Below, piece by piece: positions 51,245 to 60,516 of a stretch of 64,000 nucleotides of DNA. Position numbers and translations under genes: made by a program. This DNA is from Dyella sp. AtDHG13 (GTDB lineage Bacteria; Pseudomonadota; Gammaproteobacteria; Xanthomonadales; Rhodanobacteraceae): contig NZ_QICJ01000005.1 in NCBI RefSeq assembly GCF_003201105.1, positions 1-64,000 on the forward strand, given 5' to 3'. Positions within the stretch are counted from its first letter, which is position 1. Each line of letters opens with the position of its first letter. The notes below the pieces were generated by a model that was not told the origin of the DNA, did not search any database, and worked only from the letters and a program-made list of their open reading frames with translations.

Positions 51245-51300
51245 GATGATGTCCTAGAACGGAAGCAGGCGCGGATTATCCCGCGTGAAGCGTGAAGTGC

Positions 51301-51783
51301 TCAAGGCACGCGCTCGCAACCGGCGCTGTCCACGCGGGCCAGCAGATCGGCGACGCGCCCCTGGCCCGGCAAGACCAGATCCGGCGCCAGGTCATGCAGC
51401 GGCAGCAGCACGAAGGCGCGCTCGGCAATGCGTGGATGCGGCAGGGTCAGTCGTTCGTCGGACAGCGTCACGCCATCCAGGTGCAGCACGTCCAGATCGA
51501 GCGTGCGCGGCCCCCAGCGCTCGCCATCGCGCACCCGTCCGGCGGCGCGCTCGATGCCGAGCAAGGCGTCGAGCAGATCATGCGGCGACAACGCGGTGTC
51601 GATATGCGCGACTGCATTGATGAAGGCGGGCTGGTCCACCACGCCCCAGGGCGGCGTGAGGTAAAGCGGGGAGCGCTCGATCAAACGCGTGTGCGCAAGG
51701 CCGGCCAGCGCATCGAACGCGCGCAGCACCTGGCCGCGCGCGTCACCCAGGTTGCTGCCCAGGGCGATGAATGCTTCGGTCAC
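51301..51783 (-). CDS. folK: HPPK, 6-hydroxymethyl-dihydropterin pyrophosphokinase, 160 aa
   Basis: It activates the pterin for folate synthesis. ALGSNLGD at the N-terminus and RWGPRTLDLDVLHL are the HPPK signatures, and SPLYLTPPWGVVDQPAFINA lines the pterin pocket. The start overlaps the pcnB stop (51780-51783), so folK is translationally coupled to pcnB, as in many gammaproteobacteria. Confidence 0.95.
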   Translation of the reverse strand: MTEAFIALGSNLGDARGQVLRAFDALAGLAHTRLIERSPLYLTPPWGVVDQPAFINAVAHIDTALSPHDLLDALLGIERAAGRVRDGERWGPRTLDLDVLHLDGVTLSDERLTLPHPRIAERAFVLLPLHDLAPDLVLPGQGRVADLLARVDSAGCERVP

Positions 51784-53192
51784 GCCTGATCCGATTTCCC
51801 GCCCGACTTCGACGCCGCCTTGCGCTTGCGTCGCTTGCGCGGCTTGGGCATCGCACTCGCTTCGCTCGCACCACCACCCGAAGCACTGCCCGCCAGAGCG
51901 GCGGCCAGCGTTTCAGGCGGCAATTGCTGGGCGTGATCCCACCATTCGCCGAGTTGGCGAATGGCCGGCGATTCCGCCGCGCGCAGCAGCAGGAAATCGA
52001 ATGCGGCACGGAAACGCGGATGCGCCATCAGGCGGAACACGCGCTTGCGCTGCACTTGCTCGAAGCGCGGCTGCAGGCCCCAGATCTCTTCCATGGTCAG
52101 CGTGAAGCGGCGCGGGATGGCCACGCGCTGGCACTGCTCGGCGATGACGTGCGTCGCCGCCCGCTCCCAGGCGGTGACCGGTTCCACGTCCTTGGTCATC
52201 CAGGTATGCGCCAGATCGCGCACTTCGCCCCACAGCAGCACCGCGAACAGGAAGGCCGGCGTCACCGACTTGCCTTCGGCCACGCGCGCATCGGTGTTGG
52301 CCAGGCCCTGCTCGATCAAGGCGCGCAGCGCCTCGTCGCCGCGCTTGAGCGCGCGCGCCGTGGCCGGGAACATGAACTTCAGCAGGCCTGTCTGCTCGAG
52401 CATGCGGAAGCTCTTCAACCCATGCCCCGCCAGGAACAGCTTCAGCGACTCGTCGAACAGGCGCGCCGGCGCGGCATCGGCCAGCAGCGGCCCCAGTTCG
52501 GCGAATGGCGCGGCGGCGGCCGTGTCGATGCGGAAATCCAGCTTGGCGGCCAGGCGCACCGCGCGCAGCATGCGCACCGGGTCTTCGCGATAGCGGGTGG
52601 CCGGGTCGCCGATCAGGTGCAGCACGCGGTTCTCCACGTCCTGCATGCCGCCGACGTAGTCGCGCACCGAAAAGTCGCTGATGTCGTAGTAGAGCGCGTT
52701 AACGCGGAAATCGCGGCGCAGTGCATCTTCCTCGATGGTGCCCCACACGTTGTCGCGAACGATGCGTCCGTCGACGATGTGGCGGTCGCCCTCGCCTTCT
52801 TCCTCGCCGGTGCCGCGGAACGTCGCCACCTCGATGATTTCCGGCCCATAGACCACATGGGCCAGGCGAAAGCGGCGCCCGATCAGGCGCGAATTGCGGA
52901 AGAGCTTCTTGACCTCGTCGGGCGTGGCATTGGTGGCCACGTCGAAGTCCTTCGGATGACCGCCCAGCAGGAGATCGCGCACGGCGCCTCCCACCAGATA
53001 GGCCTGGTAGCCGGCCTCGTTGAGGCGGTAGAGCACGCGCAGCGCGGCCTTGCTGATGTTCTTGCGCGAAATCACGTGCTGCTCGCGCGGGATGATGCGC
53101 AATGCAGGCGTGGCGTTGGTCCTTGCGTCGTGATTCAAGCGGTTTGGATCCTTGCGGCGCTGGGCGCCATTCAAAGCGATCATTCGCGGCAT
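51780..53192 (-). CDS. pcnB: Poly(A) polymerase I, 470 aa
   Basis: It adds 3' poly(A) tails that promote RNA decay. The nucleotidyltransferase motif is LVGGAVRDLLLGGHPKDFDV (about 70-90), followed by RFRLAHVVYG and GMQDVENRVLHLIGDPATRY. The end is a lysine/arginine-rich tail (PKPRKRRKRKAASKSGGKSD), as in PcnB. The ATG at 53192 is a reasonable start; the one at 53183 is possible, and longer frames add unconserved residues. Confidence 0.92.
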   Translation of the reverse strand: MPRMIALNGAQRRKDPNRLNHDARTNATPALRIIPREQHVISRKNISKAALRVLYRLNEAGYQAYLVGGAVRDLLLGGHPKDFDVATNATPDEVKKLFRNSRLIGRRFRLAHVVYGPEIIEVATFRGTGEEEGEGDRHIVDGRIVRDNVWGTIEEDALRRDFRVNALYYDISDFSVRDYVGGMQDVENRVLHLIGDPATRYREDPVRMLRAVRLAAKLDFRIDTAAAAPFAELGPLLADAAPARLFDESLKLFLAGHGLKSFRMLEQTGLLKFMFPATARALKRGDEALRALIEQGLANTDARVAEGKSVTPAFLFAVLLWGEVRDLAHTWMTKDVEPVTAWERAATHVIAEQCQRVAIPRRFTLTMEEIWGLQPRFEQVQRKRVFRLMAHPRFRAAFDFLLLRAAESPAIRQLGEWWDHAQQLPPETLAAALAGSASGGGASEASAMPKPRKRRKRKAASKSGGKSDQA

Positions 53193-53278
53193 CGTTCCGC
53201 CGCATCCACAGGTCGGCCATTCGGCCCCAAGAGGCCGCTGGTCATTCCGTCCGATCGGTTCCGGCCCCTTCCGGGGCA

Positions 53279-53306
53279 TTGCCGGGCGAAACAATTCCGC
53301 TATACT
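53279..53306 (+). promoter_or_regulatory. Promoter of tRNA-Glu
   Basis: TTGCCG (53279-53284) and TATACT (53301-53306) are 16 nt apart, 20 nt before the tRNA 5' end. Confidence 0.65.
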
Positions 53307-53326
53307 ACCGCGCTCCGGTGCATTTC

Positions 53327-53402
53327 GCTCCCTTCGTCTAGTGGTCTAGGACACCGCCCTCTCAAGGCGGGAACACGAGTTCGAACCTCGTAGGGAGCGC
53401 CA
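53327..53402 (+). tRNA. tRNA-Glu (anticodon CTC)
   Basis: 76 nt with encoded CCA. Acceptor GCTCCCT/AGGGAGC, D-arm TTCGTCTAGTGG, anticodon stem-loop CCGCC-CTCTCAA-GGCGG (anticodon CTC, codon GAG), T-arm CGAGTTCGAACCTCG. fdxA follows after 50 bp with no terminator seen between, so they may share a transcript. Confidence 0.96.
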
Positions 53403-53452
53403 CCTCCGGCCTGGCACAGGCCGCGTCCTTCCACCCACAGGCGCGCGACAGC

Positions 53453-53776
53453 ATGACTTTTGTCGTTACCGACAACTGCATCAAGTGCAAATACACCGAC
53501 TGCGTCGAAGTTTGTCCCGTCGATGCGTTTCATGAAGGCCCCAACTTCCTCGTGATCGATCCGGACGAGTGCATCGACTGCACCCTCTGCGAGCCGGAGT
53601 GCCCGATCAATGCGATCTACCCCGAGGACGACGTCCCTGCGGGCCAGGAATCGTTCGTGGCGCTGAATGCCGAGCTGGCCAAGAGCTGGCCGGTGATCAC
53701 CGAGCGCAAGGACGCCCTGGCCGACGCCAAGGAATGGGAAAACAAGCCCGACAAGCTGAACCTGCTCGAGCGCTGA
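53453..53776 (+). CDS. fdxA: 7Fe ferredoxin FdxA, 107 aa
   Basis: This small acidic electron carrier has one [3Fe-4S] and one [4Fe-4S] cluster. [20 protein letters not shown] and [20 protein letters not shown] give the cysteine pattern of the Azotobacter-type FdI family. The C-terminal extension (about 60-107) matches the group with a long tail. The downstream hairpin at 53829 ends the transcript. Confidence 0.93.
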   Translation: MTFVVTDNCIKCKYTDCVEVCPVDAFHEGPNFLVIDPDECIDCTLCEPECPINAIYPEDDVPAGQESFVALNAELAKSWPVITERKDALADAKEWENKPDKLNLLER

Positions 53777-53828
53777 GCGCGACAGCCGGCCCCGGCTCAC
53801 ACGCGTTTTTCCACATCCACGCTTGCGC

Positions 53829-53857
53829 AAAAAAGCCGCCCATTGGGCGGCTTTTTC
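53829..53857. terminator. Bidirectional terminator between fdxA and bamC
   Basis: GCCGCCC (53835-53841), ATT and GGGCGGC (53845-53851) are flanked by an A-run and a T-run, so it works for the convergent genes on both strands. Confidence 0.9.
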
Positions 53858-53877
53858 GTGGCCGTGAGAACAGCGGA

Positions 53878-54471
53878 TCAACCGCCGCCCAGACGCCCCT
53901 TGAGGGTATCGATGACCTTGGCCACCGCCGCGGCATCGCCCTGGGCGCGCACTTCGCTGGCCGCCTGGCCACTGGTGTTGACGGTGAGTTGCACCTGGTG
54001 CGGCGTGGCCCCCGGCGCATCGGCGGTCTGCCTGGACTTGCCGTTGAACATGCTGCTGAAGAAGCCCTTCTTCCCGGCGGGTTGATCGGTCGCGACCACG
54101 CTCAACTGAAGCGTGTGCGCATCGTCGTCATGCCCCACGATCTGTCCAATGTCGCCGTTCTCCAGCGCCCGGCTGACGCGGTGATAGGTGTTGTCAACGG
54201 TATCGTTCAGCACGAAGCCGTCCGCGATCTGGCCACCGGCCTGGCCGACGCGTGCCCTGGCGCCATTGGCGGTGGGGTTGTTGGCGCCCGTCTCGGGAAT
54301 GACCAGGGCGGCACTGGTGGACGGCGTGTCCAGGCCCGGCGGAATTTCCAGCGGCGTTTCCTGTTTGGCGGTTTCCCAGGCCTTCTGCGAACGGAACATG
54401 CCGCAGCCGGAGAGCAGCAAGGCGGACAGGGCCAGTACCGGCAGGGCCACGACAAGCGGGGATTTCTTCAT
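53878..54471 (-). CDS. bamC: BamC-like outer-membrane lipoprotein, 197 aa
   Basis: The signal ends in a lipobox (LLSGC, Cys23). Residues about 40-60 (PLEIPPGLDTPSTSAALVIP) resemble the BamC N-terminal segment that binds BamD. One compact domain follows (about 95-197). E. coli BamC has about 344 residues with two helix-grip domains, so this is a shortened version. It lies 38 bp after dapA, the position of bamC (nlpB) in E. coli. The name rests on position plus the N-terminal pattern. Confidence 0.65.
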   Translation of the reverse strand: MKKSPLVVALPVLALSALLLSGCGMFRSQKAWETAKQETPLEIPPGLDTPSTSAALVIPETGANNPTANGARARVGQAGGQIADGFVLNDTVDNTYHRVSRALENGDIGQIVGHDDDAHTLQLSVVATDQPAGKKGFFSSMFNGKSRQTADAPGATPHQVQLTVNTSGQAASEVRAQGDAAAVAKVIDTLKGRLGGG

Positions 54472-54509
54472 GTAAGCAGATTCCGTAGAAGTGTCAGTTG
54501 CCCGAAAAA

Positions 54510-55403
54510 TCAGGCCGCATTCGCCAAGGATGCCAGAGCCGCCAGCGCTTCGCGAAGTCGCGCACGGTCCGGGCCGTCCTCCAGTTCAACCAAAGGCAGC
54601 CGGGGAGCCGCCAAACCCAGCCCCAGCGGGGGCAAGCCCGCCTTGACCGCGATCGGATTCGGCGCGCAGTTGAGCGCCGAAACCAGCGGTGCCAGCACCG
54701 CATCGCAGCGCTGGGCTTCGCCACGGTCGCCGGCGGTCGCCGCATCGCACAGCATGCGGAACGCACGAGGCACCAGATTGGCTACCACCGAGATCGTCCC
54801 TGCCCCGCCAGCGAGCATGGCCTTGCAGGCCGTGCCGTCGTCGCCGGACAGATAGACGAAATCCGGGCGCGCAAGTTCCGCCATGGCGCGAATGCGTTCG
54901 TCCGAACCCTGGGCTTCTTTGATGCCCACGATGGCCGGGTGGTCGCGCAGCGCGGCCACCGTCGCCGGCAGCAGGTCGCAGGCGGTGCGCGGGGGGACGT
55001 TGTAAAGCAGTACGGGGAGGCCACCGTGATCGGCCACCTCAAGGAAATGGCGACGCAGGCCTTCCTGGGTGGGACGCACGTAATACGGCGCGACCACCAG
55101 CGCCGCGTCGGCGCCCAGCGCCTTCGCGCGGCGGGTCAACGCCACCGTCTTGGCGGTGCCCGCCTCGCCGGTGCCGGCGATGACCGGGATGCGGCCAGCC
55201 ACGCGCTCCACCGCGAAGGACAGCAGGCGCTCGTATTCCTCATGCTCGAGCATGTGGGCTTCGCCGGTGGACCCGGCCACGACCACGCCCTCGGTGCCGC
55301 CAGCGATCTGGTAGTCCAGCAGCTTTCCGAAAGCCGCGAGATCAAGCCCGCCATCCGCCGAGAACGGCGTCACCAGCGCGCAGATGCTTCCGCGAATGTC
55401 CAA
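54510..55403 (-). CDS. dapA: 4-hydroxy-tetrahydrodipicolinate synthase, 297 aa
   Basis: It condenses pyruvate and aspartate semialdehyde for lysine and peptidoglycan synthesis. The N-terminal MDIRGSICALVTPFSADGG, GSTGEAHMLEHEEY, the tyrosine in LLYNVPPRTACDL and the Schiff-base lysine in VGIKEAQGS are present. The barrel is of normal length. It is divergent from gcvR. Confidence 0.95.
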   Translation of the reverse strand: MDIRGSICALVTPFSADGGLDLAAFGKLLDYQIAGGTEGVVVAGSTGEAHMLEHEEYERLLSFAVERVAGRIPVIAGTGEAGTAKTVALTRRAKALGADAALVVAPYYVRPTQEGLRRHFLEVADHGGLPVLLYNVPPRTACDLLPATVAALRDHPAIVGIKEAQGSDERIRAMAELARPDFVYLSGDDGTACKAMLAGGAGTISVVANLVPRAFRMLCDAATAGDRGEAQRCDAVLAPLVSALNCAPNPIAVKAGLPPLGLGLAAPRLPLVELEDGPDRARLREALAALASLANAA

Positions 55404-55692
55404 GACCGGCTCCGGCTGAAAACCAAACCCCGCATGTTACTGGAAAAGCCTCTTACGCCAATACAAGACCGCCGCCAGCCGCCGGCCCGGGCAACAGGGG
55501 ATTTCACGCCCGGCGCGACTGTTCATCTTGCGGAAAGCCAGGTCGCGGCGATGGCGGCCATCAAGTCCTTCCCAACCAGTGCGTCCTCGGAGCCGGGCCA
55601 GCGCCTTACTTGCGGGGCTCCTTGGCCGGCCAGTAAGCTCGACGGATGTGTTTTTTGACCCGCCTCGTGCGGGGCCGCCACAGGTGGACTCC

Positions 55693-56250
55693 TTGAACCG
55701 TTCTTCCGCGCGCACGGGCAGCGACAACCAGCTGCTGATCCAGACGCTGACCCCCTCGCCGCGCGCACCGCTGCTGACGCTGGCCAAGCGCATCGCCGAG
55801 GCCGGCTGCAACCTGGCCGATGCGCGCGTGGCCGCGATCGGGGCGGACACCTCGCTGACCCTGCTCGCCACCGGCGCGTGGGATGCCGTGGCCAAGCTCG
55901 AAACCGCCCTGGCCAAGCTGGCGCGCGACGAGGACCTGCGGCTGTCGTTCTACCGCACGGGGCCGCGCGAGCATCACTCCCACCTGCTGCCGTACCTGAT
56001 CGAGGTGATCTCGGCGGACCGGCCCGGCATCCTGGTCAAGATCATCGATTTCTTCGACCGCCGCGACATCGTCATCGAGCAGCTCAGCTCGCTGCGCTAC
56101 CAGGCCATGCAGACCGGCGCGGACATGTTCCAGGCGCAGATCACCATCGGCATTCCCGCCGCGACGCACATCGCGGCGCTGCGGGACGATTTCCTGGAAT
56201 TCTGCGATGGCCTGAATCTCGATGCCATCATGGATCCGGTGAAATTCTGA
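55693..56250 (+). CDS. gcvR: GcvR-like ACT-domain regulator, 185 aa
   Basis: It has two ACT domains (about 10-90 and 95-175; SADRPGILVKIIDFFDRRDI is the second). The E. coli homologue represses the glycine-cleavage operon through GcvA. No ATG fits; the TTG at 55693 has AGGTGG just upstream, and a GTG at 55684 is an alternative. Its place between divergent dapA and bcp is exactly as in E. coli, which supports the name. Confidence 0.75.
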   Translation: MNRSSARTGSDNQLLIQTLTPSPRAPLLTLAKRIAEAGCNLADARVAAIGADTSLTLLATGAWDAVAKLETALAKLARDEDLRLSFYRTGPREHHSHLLPYLIEVISADRPGILVKIIDFFDRRDIVIEQLSSLRYQAMQTGADMFQAQITIGIPAATHIAALRDDFLEFCDGLNLDAIMDPVKF

Positions 56251-56529
56251 GCGGCGCGGGCACGCGCTGATCACCGGATTTTCCGGCCTGCGGGCCGGGT
56301 GTTTGAGCATGCTCCTCGCGAGCACCTGCCGCAAGGGCTGTCATTCGCCCCGCCAAGCGCTAGTCTCTGTCCCCGAGGGCAGCACCGGAGAGGCATGCAT
56401 GCAGCAGGAGGGTCGAGTCGCATCGATCGCAGGGCGTACATCGAACGCCCCTACGCCCTCCTCCGCTGCCCCGTTCCCCTTGATCCAGAACACGCAGCCG
56501 AAGCCGGCCACGGCTTCGCAGGAGAACCC

Positions 56530-56991
56530 ATGCCCGACGTTGGCAAGAAAGTCCCCAAGCTCAAAGGTCCGACCGGCGATGGCAGCGAACTGAAGCTCGA
56601 CAGCCTCAAAGGCCAGTGGGTGGTGGTGTACTTCTATCCGAAGGACTCAACGCCCGGTTGCACCACCGAGGCCAAGGACTTCCGCGACCTCTACCCCAAG
56701 TTCCAGAAGCGCCACGCCCAGATCATCGGCGTCTCGCGCGATTCGGTGAAGTCCCACGCGAACTTCGCCACCAAGCAGGAACTGCCGTTCCCGCTGGTTT
56801 CCGACCCCGAGGAAACCTGGTGCAAGGCCTTCGACGTGATCCACGAGAAGGTGCTGTATGGAAAACGTCACATGGGTGTCGTACGAAGTACCTTCCTGAT
56901 CGATCCCGAAGGCAGGCTGGCCCAGGAATGGCGCAACGTGAAAGTCACCGGACACGCACAGGCCGTGCTCGACGCCATTCCCGCCAAGTGA
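56530..56991 (+). CDS. bcp: Peroxiredoxin Bcp (thiol peroxidase), 153 aa
   Basis: It reduces peroxides through a peroxidatic Cys in YPKDSTPGCTTEAKDF (about Cys44). VSRDSVKSHANF and FLIDPEGRLAQEWRNVKV are typical. The E. coli-type resolving Cys five residues later is replaced (CTTEAKD), suggesting a 1-Cys-like or partner-dependent mechanism. The start at 56530 has AGGAGA upstream. A 279-bp gap from gcvR shows no gene. Confidence 0.93.
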   Translation: MPDVGKKVPKLKGPTGDGSELKLDSLKGQWVVVYFYPKDSTPGCTTEAKDFRDLYPKFQKRHAQIIGVSRDSVKSHANFATKQELPFPLVSDPEETWCKAFDVIHEKVLYGKRHMGVVRSTFLIDPEGRLAQEWRNVKVTGHAQAVLDAIPAK

Positions 56992-57142
56992 CCCTGCATC
57001 GCTCCTTTCGCCATGTCGCCGCCCGCTCCCTGGCACGGGCGCTCAACGCGGCGCATGGCAAACCGGCCGGATTGGCCGGGCTCCCGCGGCATGCCGCATG
57101 CCGCGGTTCATCCACCTCGCACGCCCAAGAGGTCTCTTCCGT

Positions 57143-58522
57143 ATGACCGGAAGCAAGCGCATCTACGCTCTGGACACCAATGTGTTGCTGCACGATCCGA
57201 CGTCGTTGTTCCGCTTCGAAGAGCACGATGTCTTCATCCCGATGACGGTGCTGGAGGAACTGGACGAGAAGAAGAAAGGCGCATCCGAAGTCTCGCGCAA
57301 TGGCCGCCAGGTCAGCCGCTTCCTCAACGAACTGATTGTGCGCGGCAATGGCCATGGCATCAGCAATGGCATCGAGCTGTCCAATCCGGAAGGCGTCAAC
57401 ATCAAGCGCGGCGGCGCGGTGGGCCGGCTGTACTTCCAGCAGCGCACCACCAACGGCCAGGGCAAGGCGGACAACCTGATCCTGTCCGCAGTGATCGAAC
57501 TGCGCGACCAGAACCCCGACCGCGCGGTGGTGCTGGTCACCAAGGACATCAACCTGCGCATCAAGGCCAAGATCTACGGGATCGACGCCGAAGACTACGA
57601 GAACGACCGCGCGCTCGACGACTTCACCCTGCTCTACACCGGCTCCACCGAGTTGCCGGAAGACTTCTGGGACAAGCATCCCGAAGTGCAGTCGTGGAAC
57701 GAACGCGGCCGCACGTTCTACAAACTCGACCGCCGCGACGACGAGGACTGGTATCCCAACCAATGCCTGTTCCTGCCCGGCGAGAACAGCGTGGAACTGC
57801 GCGTGCTGCACGTGGACGACGCCAAGGCCACGCTGGTATTGCTTGACGATCACAGCCACGCCAACCACAGCGTCTGGGGCATTGCCGCGCGCAACCGCGA
57901 GCAGAACTTCGCGCTCAACGTGCTGATGGATCCGGACGTGGACTTCGTCACCCTGCTCGGCACCGCGGGCACCGGCAAGACGCTGCTCGCGCTCGCCGCC
58001 GGCCTGGCGCAGGTGATGGACCAGCAGCGTTACCGCGAGATCATCATGACGCGCGCCACGGTGTCCGTGGGTGAGGACATCGGCTTCCTGCCCGGTACCG
58101 AGGAAGAAAAGATGACGCCGTGGATGGGCGCGCTCACCGACAACCTCGAAGTGCTCGCCAACCCGGAAGAAGGCGGCAGCTGGGGACGCCAGGCCACCAA
58201 CGACCTGCTCGCCTCGCGCATCAAGATCCGCTCGCTCAACTTCATGCGCGGACGCACCTTCCTGTCGCGCTACCTGATCATCGACGAGGCGCAGAACCTC
58301 ACGCCCAAGCAGATGAAGACCCTGATCACGCGCGCGGGCCCCGGCACCAAGATCGTCTGCCTCGGCAACGTGGAGCAGATCGACACGCCGTACCTCACCG
58401 AGACCACCTCCGGCCTCACCTACGCCGTGGACCGCTTCAAGCACTGGGAACACTCAGCGCATATCACGCTGCGCCGTGGCGAGCGTTCAAGACTGGCGGA
58501 TTTTGCGTCGGAGGCGTTGTAA
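57143..58522 (+). CDS. PIN-PhoH family ATPase, 459 aa
   Basis: The N-terminal PIN domain (about 1-150; YALDTNVLLHDP, then acidic VLVTKDINLR) is fused to a PhoH/helicase-like ATPase (about 250-459; Walker A GTAGTGKTLLALAAG, Walker B YLIIDEAQN, and RAGPGTKIVCLGNVEQID). The PhoH2/YlaK-type fusion suggests RNA binding and cleavage with ATP-driven translocation. Substrate unknown. The ATG at 57143 follows AAGAGG at a 10-nt spacing; a longer frame from 57098 has no site. Confidence 0.88.
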   Translation: MTGSKRIYALDTNVLLHDPTSLFRFEEHDVFIPMTVLEELDEKKKGASEVSRNGRQVSRFLNELIVRGNGHGISNGIELSNPEGVNIKRGGAVGRLYFQQRTTNGQGKADNLILSAVIELRDQNPDRAVVLVTKDINLRIKAKIYGIDAEDYENDRALDDFTLLYTGSTELPEDFWDKHPEVQSWNERGRTFYKLDRRDDEDWYPNQCLFLPGENSVELRVLHVDDAKATLVLLDDHSHANHSVWGIAARNREQNFALNVLMDPDVDFVTLLGTAGTGKTLLALAAGLAQVMDQQRYREIIMTRATVSVGEDIGFLPGTEEEKMTPWMGALTDNLEVLANPEEGGSWGRQATNDLLASRIKIRSLNFMRGRTFLSRYLIIDEAQNLTPKQMKTLITRAGPGTKIVCLGNVEQIDTPYLTETTSGLTYAVDRFKHWEHSAHITLRRGERSRLADFASEAL

Positions 58523-58633
58523 CCATGTGGCGGCGTTACGGCGATTCATGCCGGAACGCCGCCCTCTCCTTCCGCGGACCCGTCGACATTCGAGCTGCGA
58601 TAATGCCCGGAACCGGAGCCCACGGAACGCGTC

Positions 58634-59419
58634 ATGCCCCACGCCTCGCCCCCCATCGCTCTCACCATCGCCGGCTCCGACTCCGGCGGCGGCGCTGGCA
58701 TCCAGGCTGATCTGAAGAGCTTCCATGCACGCGGTGTGCACGGCCTTTCCGTCATCGCCGCCATCACCTCGCAGAACACGCGCGGCGTGACGGCCGTGCA
58801 TACCGTGCCCACGAAGCACATCCGCAGCCAGATCGATGCCGTGTTCGACGATTTTCCGATCGGCGCGGTCAAGACCGGCATGCTGGGCAGCGCCGCGGTG
58901 ACAAAGCTGGTGGCGAAGGAAATGCGCACGCGCAAGCCGGCGTGGCTGGTGGTCGACCCGGTGATGATCTCCACCAGCGGCGCGCGCCTGCTCGACGAGG
59001 ACGCCGTGCAGGCCATGGTGGACGAGCTGATTCCCCTGGCGGATATCCTTACGCCCAACCTGCCGGAAGCCGAGGCCCTACTGGGGCGCAAGCTGCGCAA
59101 GACCAAGGACTTCGACAGCGCGGGCGAAGCGCTGCTCGCGCTCGGCGCGCAGGCCGTGCTGCTCAAGGGCGGCCATTCGGACGAACGCGAGGTCATCGAC
59201 CGTTTCTACGACGCGCGCGGCGTGATGGAGCTACGCCATCGCCGCCGGCCCATCGAGGGACATGGCACCGGCTGCACGCTGGCCTCCGCCATCGCGGCGG
59301 AACTGGCCAAGGGGCAGGCGCCCCGCTCGGCCGTGCGCCGTGCCGTAGCCTATGTGCAGCGTGCGCTGGAACGCAGCTACCGCCCCGGCGGCGGCGCGGT
59401 CCATGTGCTGGGCCATTGA
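58634..59419 (+). CDS. thiD: HMP / HMP-phosphate kinase, 261 aa
   Basis: It phosphorylates the thiamine pyrimidine twice. LTIAGSDSGGGAGIQADLKSF at the N-terminus, VVDPVMISTSGARLL and the C-terminal GHGTGCTLASAIAAELAKG anion-hole motif are diagnostic. Ribokinase fold, normal length. No TPP riboswitch is visible upstream. Confidence 0.95.
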   Translation: MPHASPPIALTIAGSDSGGGAGIQADLKSFHARGVHGLSVIAAITSQNTRGVTAVHTVPTKHIRSQIDAVFDDFPIGAVKTGMLGSAAVTKLVAKEMRTRKPAWLVVDPVMISTSGARLLDEDAVQAMVDELIPLADILTPNLPEAEALLGRKLRKTKDFDSAGEALLALGAQAVLLKGGHSDEREVIDRFYDARGVMELRHRRRPIEGHGTGCTLASAIAAELAKGQAPRSAVRRAVAYVQRALERSYRPGGGAVHVLGH

Positions 59420-59513
59420 CGCGGCAAATCCGCACGCCGGCTGAACCGGCGCCCGGGCGCCCACCGGTTCAGGGAGTAGAATGGCGGTTTCGGCTCCTGG
59501 CTTCGCTTCATCC

Positions 59514-60458
59514 ATGATTCTTGCCCCGCGTCTCGTGCTGCTGGCCATTCTTGCGCTGTTCGTGCTCTGCGTGCTGCTGGTGCACCTGCGCGGACGCTCC
59601 AAGCTGCGCTTCGACCGCCAGCTGGTGGATCACTCGGCCGTGTTCGCGCCGTACAACCTGCTGATGTACGCCTTCTCCGCGGTGCCGGCCAAGCCCATCC
59701 TGGATCGCCGCGGCTTCCCGCAACTGGATCTGCTGCAGGCCAATTGGCAGGCCATCCGCGAGGAAGCGCTGCACCTGTTCGACGAGGGTTACATCCGCGC
59801 GGCCGAGAAGAACAACGACGCCAGCTTCAACAGCTTCTTCAAGCAGGGCTGGAAGCGCTTTTACCTGAAGTGGTACGGCGAACCGCTGGCCTCCGCCGAG
59901 GCGCTGTGCCCCAAGACGGTCGCGCTGCTCAATTCCATCCCCAGCGTGAAGGCCGCGATGTTCGCCCTGCTGCCGCCGGGCAGCAAGCTCAACCCGCACC
60001 GCGATCCGTTCGCCGGTTCGCTGCGCTACCACCTGGGCCTGATCACCCCGAACTCGGAAGACTGCCGCATCTTCGTCGACGGCGAGATCCACAGCTGGGG
60101 CGACGGCAAGGACGTGGTGTTCGACGAAACCTATGTGCACTGGGCGGAAAACCGCACCGACCAGACCCGCGTGATCCTGTTCGCCGACGTGGAGCGCCCG
60201 CTGCGCACGCGCTTCATGAATGCGGTCAACAAGCGCGTCGGCGCTTTCATGGGCAAGATCACCGCCTCGCCGAATACCGAATCCCCGGAAGAAAAGACCG
60301 GCTTCGTCAACCGCGTGTTCGCCATGAACCAGCGCAGCCGCGAGCGCAACCGCGCCTTCAAGAAGAAGTTCCCCAAGCTGTTCCGCGCGGTGAAATACGT
60401 GGGCATGCTGGTGCTGATCTGGATCATCTTTCTGGCACCCTGGCCGTTCTTCCGCTGA
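59514..60458 (+). CDS. lpxO: LpxO-like lipid A hydroxylase (Asp/Asn beta-hydroxylase fold), 314 aa
   Basis: An Fe(II)/2-oxoglutarate-dependent membrane-associated enzyme. An N-terminal hydrophobic segment (LVLLAILALFVLCVLLV) and a C-terminal one (VGMLVLIWIIFLAPWPFF) flank a cytosolic domain with the iron facial triad in NPHRDPFAG (His, Asp) and ETYVHWAENRTD (His), and an RVILFADVERP tail. LpxO hydroxylates the secondary acyl chain of lipid A; this substrate is inferred. The start at 59514 (MILAPRLV) begins the transmembrane segment; an earlier ATG at 59481 exists. Confidence 0.8.
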   Translation: MILAPRLVLLAILALFVLCVLLVHLRGRSKLRFDRQLVDHSAVFAPYNLLMYAFSAVPAKPILDRRGFPQLDLLQANWQAIREEALHLFDEGYIRAAEKNNDASFNSFFKQGWKRFYLKWYGEPLASAEALCPKTVALLNSIPSVKAAMFALLPPGSKLNPHRDPFAGSLRYHLGLITPNSEDCRIFVDGEIHSWGDGKDVVFDETYVHWAENRTDQTRVILFADVERPLRTRFMNAVNKRVGAFMGKITASPNTESPEEKTGFVNRVFAMNQRSRERNRAFKKKFPKLFRAVKYVGMLVLIWIIFLAPWPFFR

Positions 60459-60460
60459 GC

Positions 60461-60487
60461 GGTCACGAACGGCGTCGTTCGCGCGTC
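60461..60487 (+). promoter_or_regulatory. ECF41-type promoter before the sigma gene
   Basis: GGTCACG (60461-60467), 16 nt, CGTC (60484-60487), ending 29 nt before the sigma-factor ATG. The reported ECF41 consensus is TGTCACA-N16-CGTC. Confidence 0.6.
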
Positions 60488-60516
60488 CATGAAGTGTCAG
60501 CCTTCAGGAGAACGCC

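Noticed and set aside
56251-56529. Small gene or sRNA between gcvR and bcp
   Set aside because: A frame from 56299 is open into bcp, but it has no ribosome binding site and bcp's own start has a good one; no clear promoter-terminator pair for an sRNA.
58523-58633. TPP riboswitch before thiD
   Set aside because: Gap is too short and lacks the conserved CUGAGA-type core.
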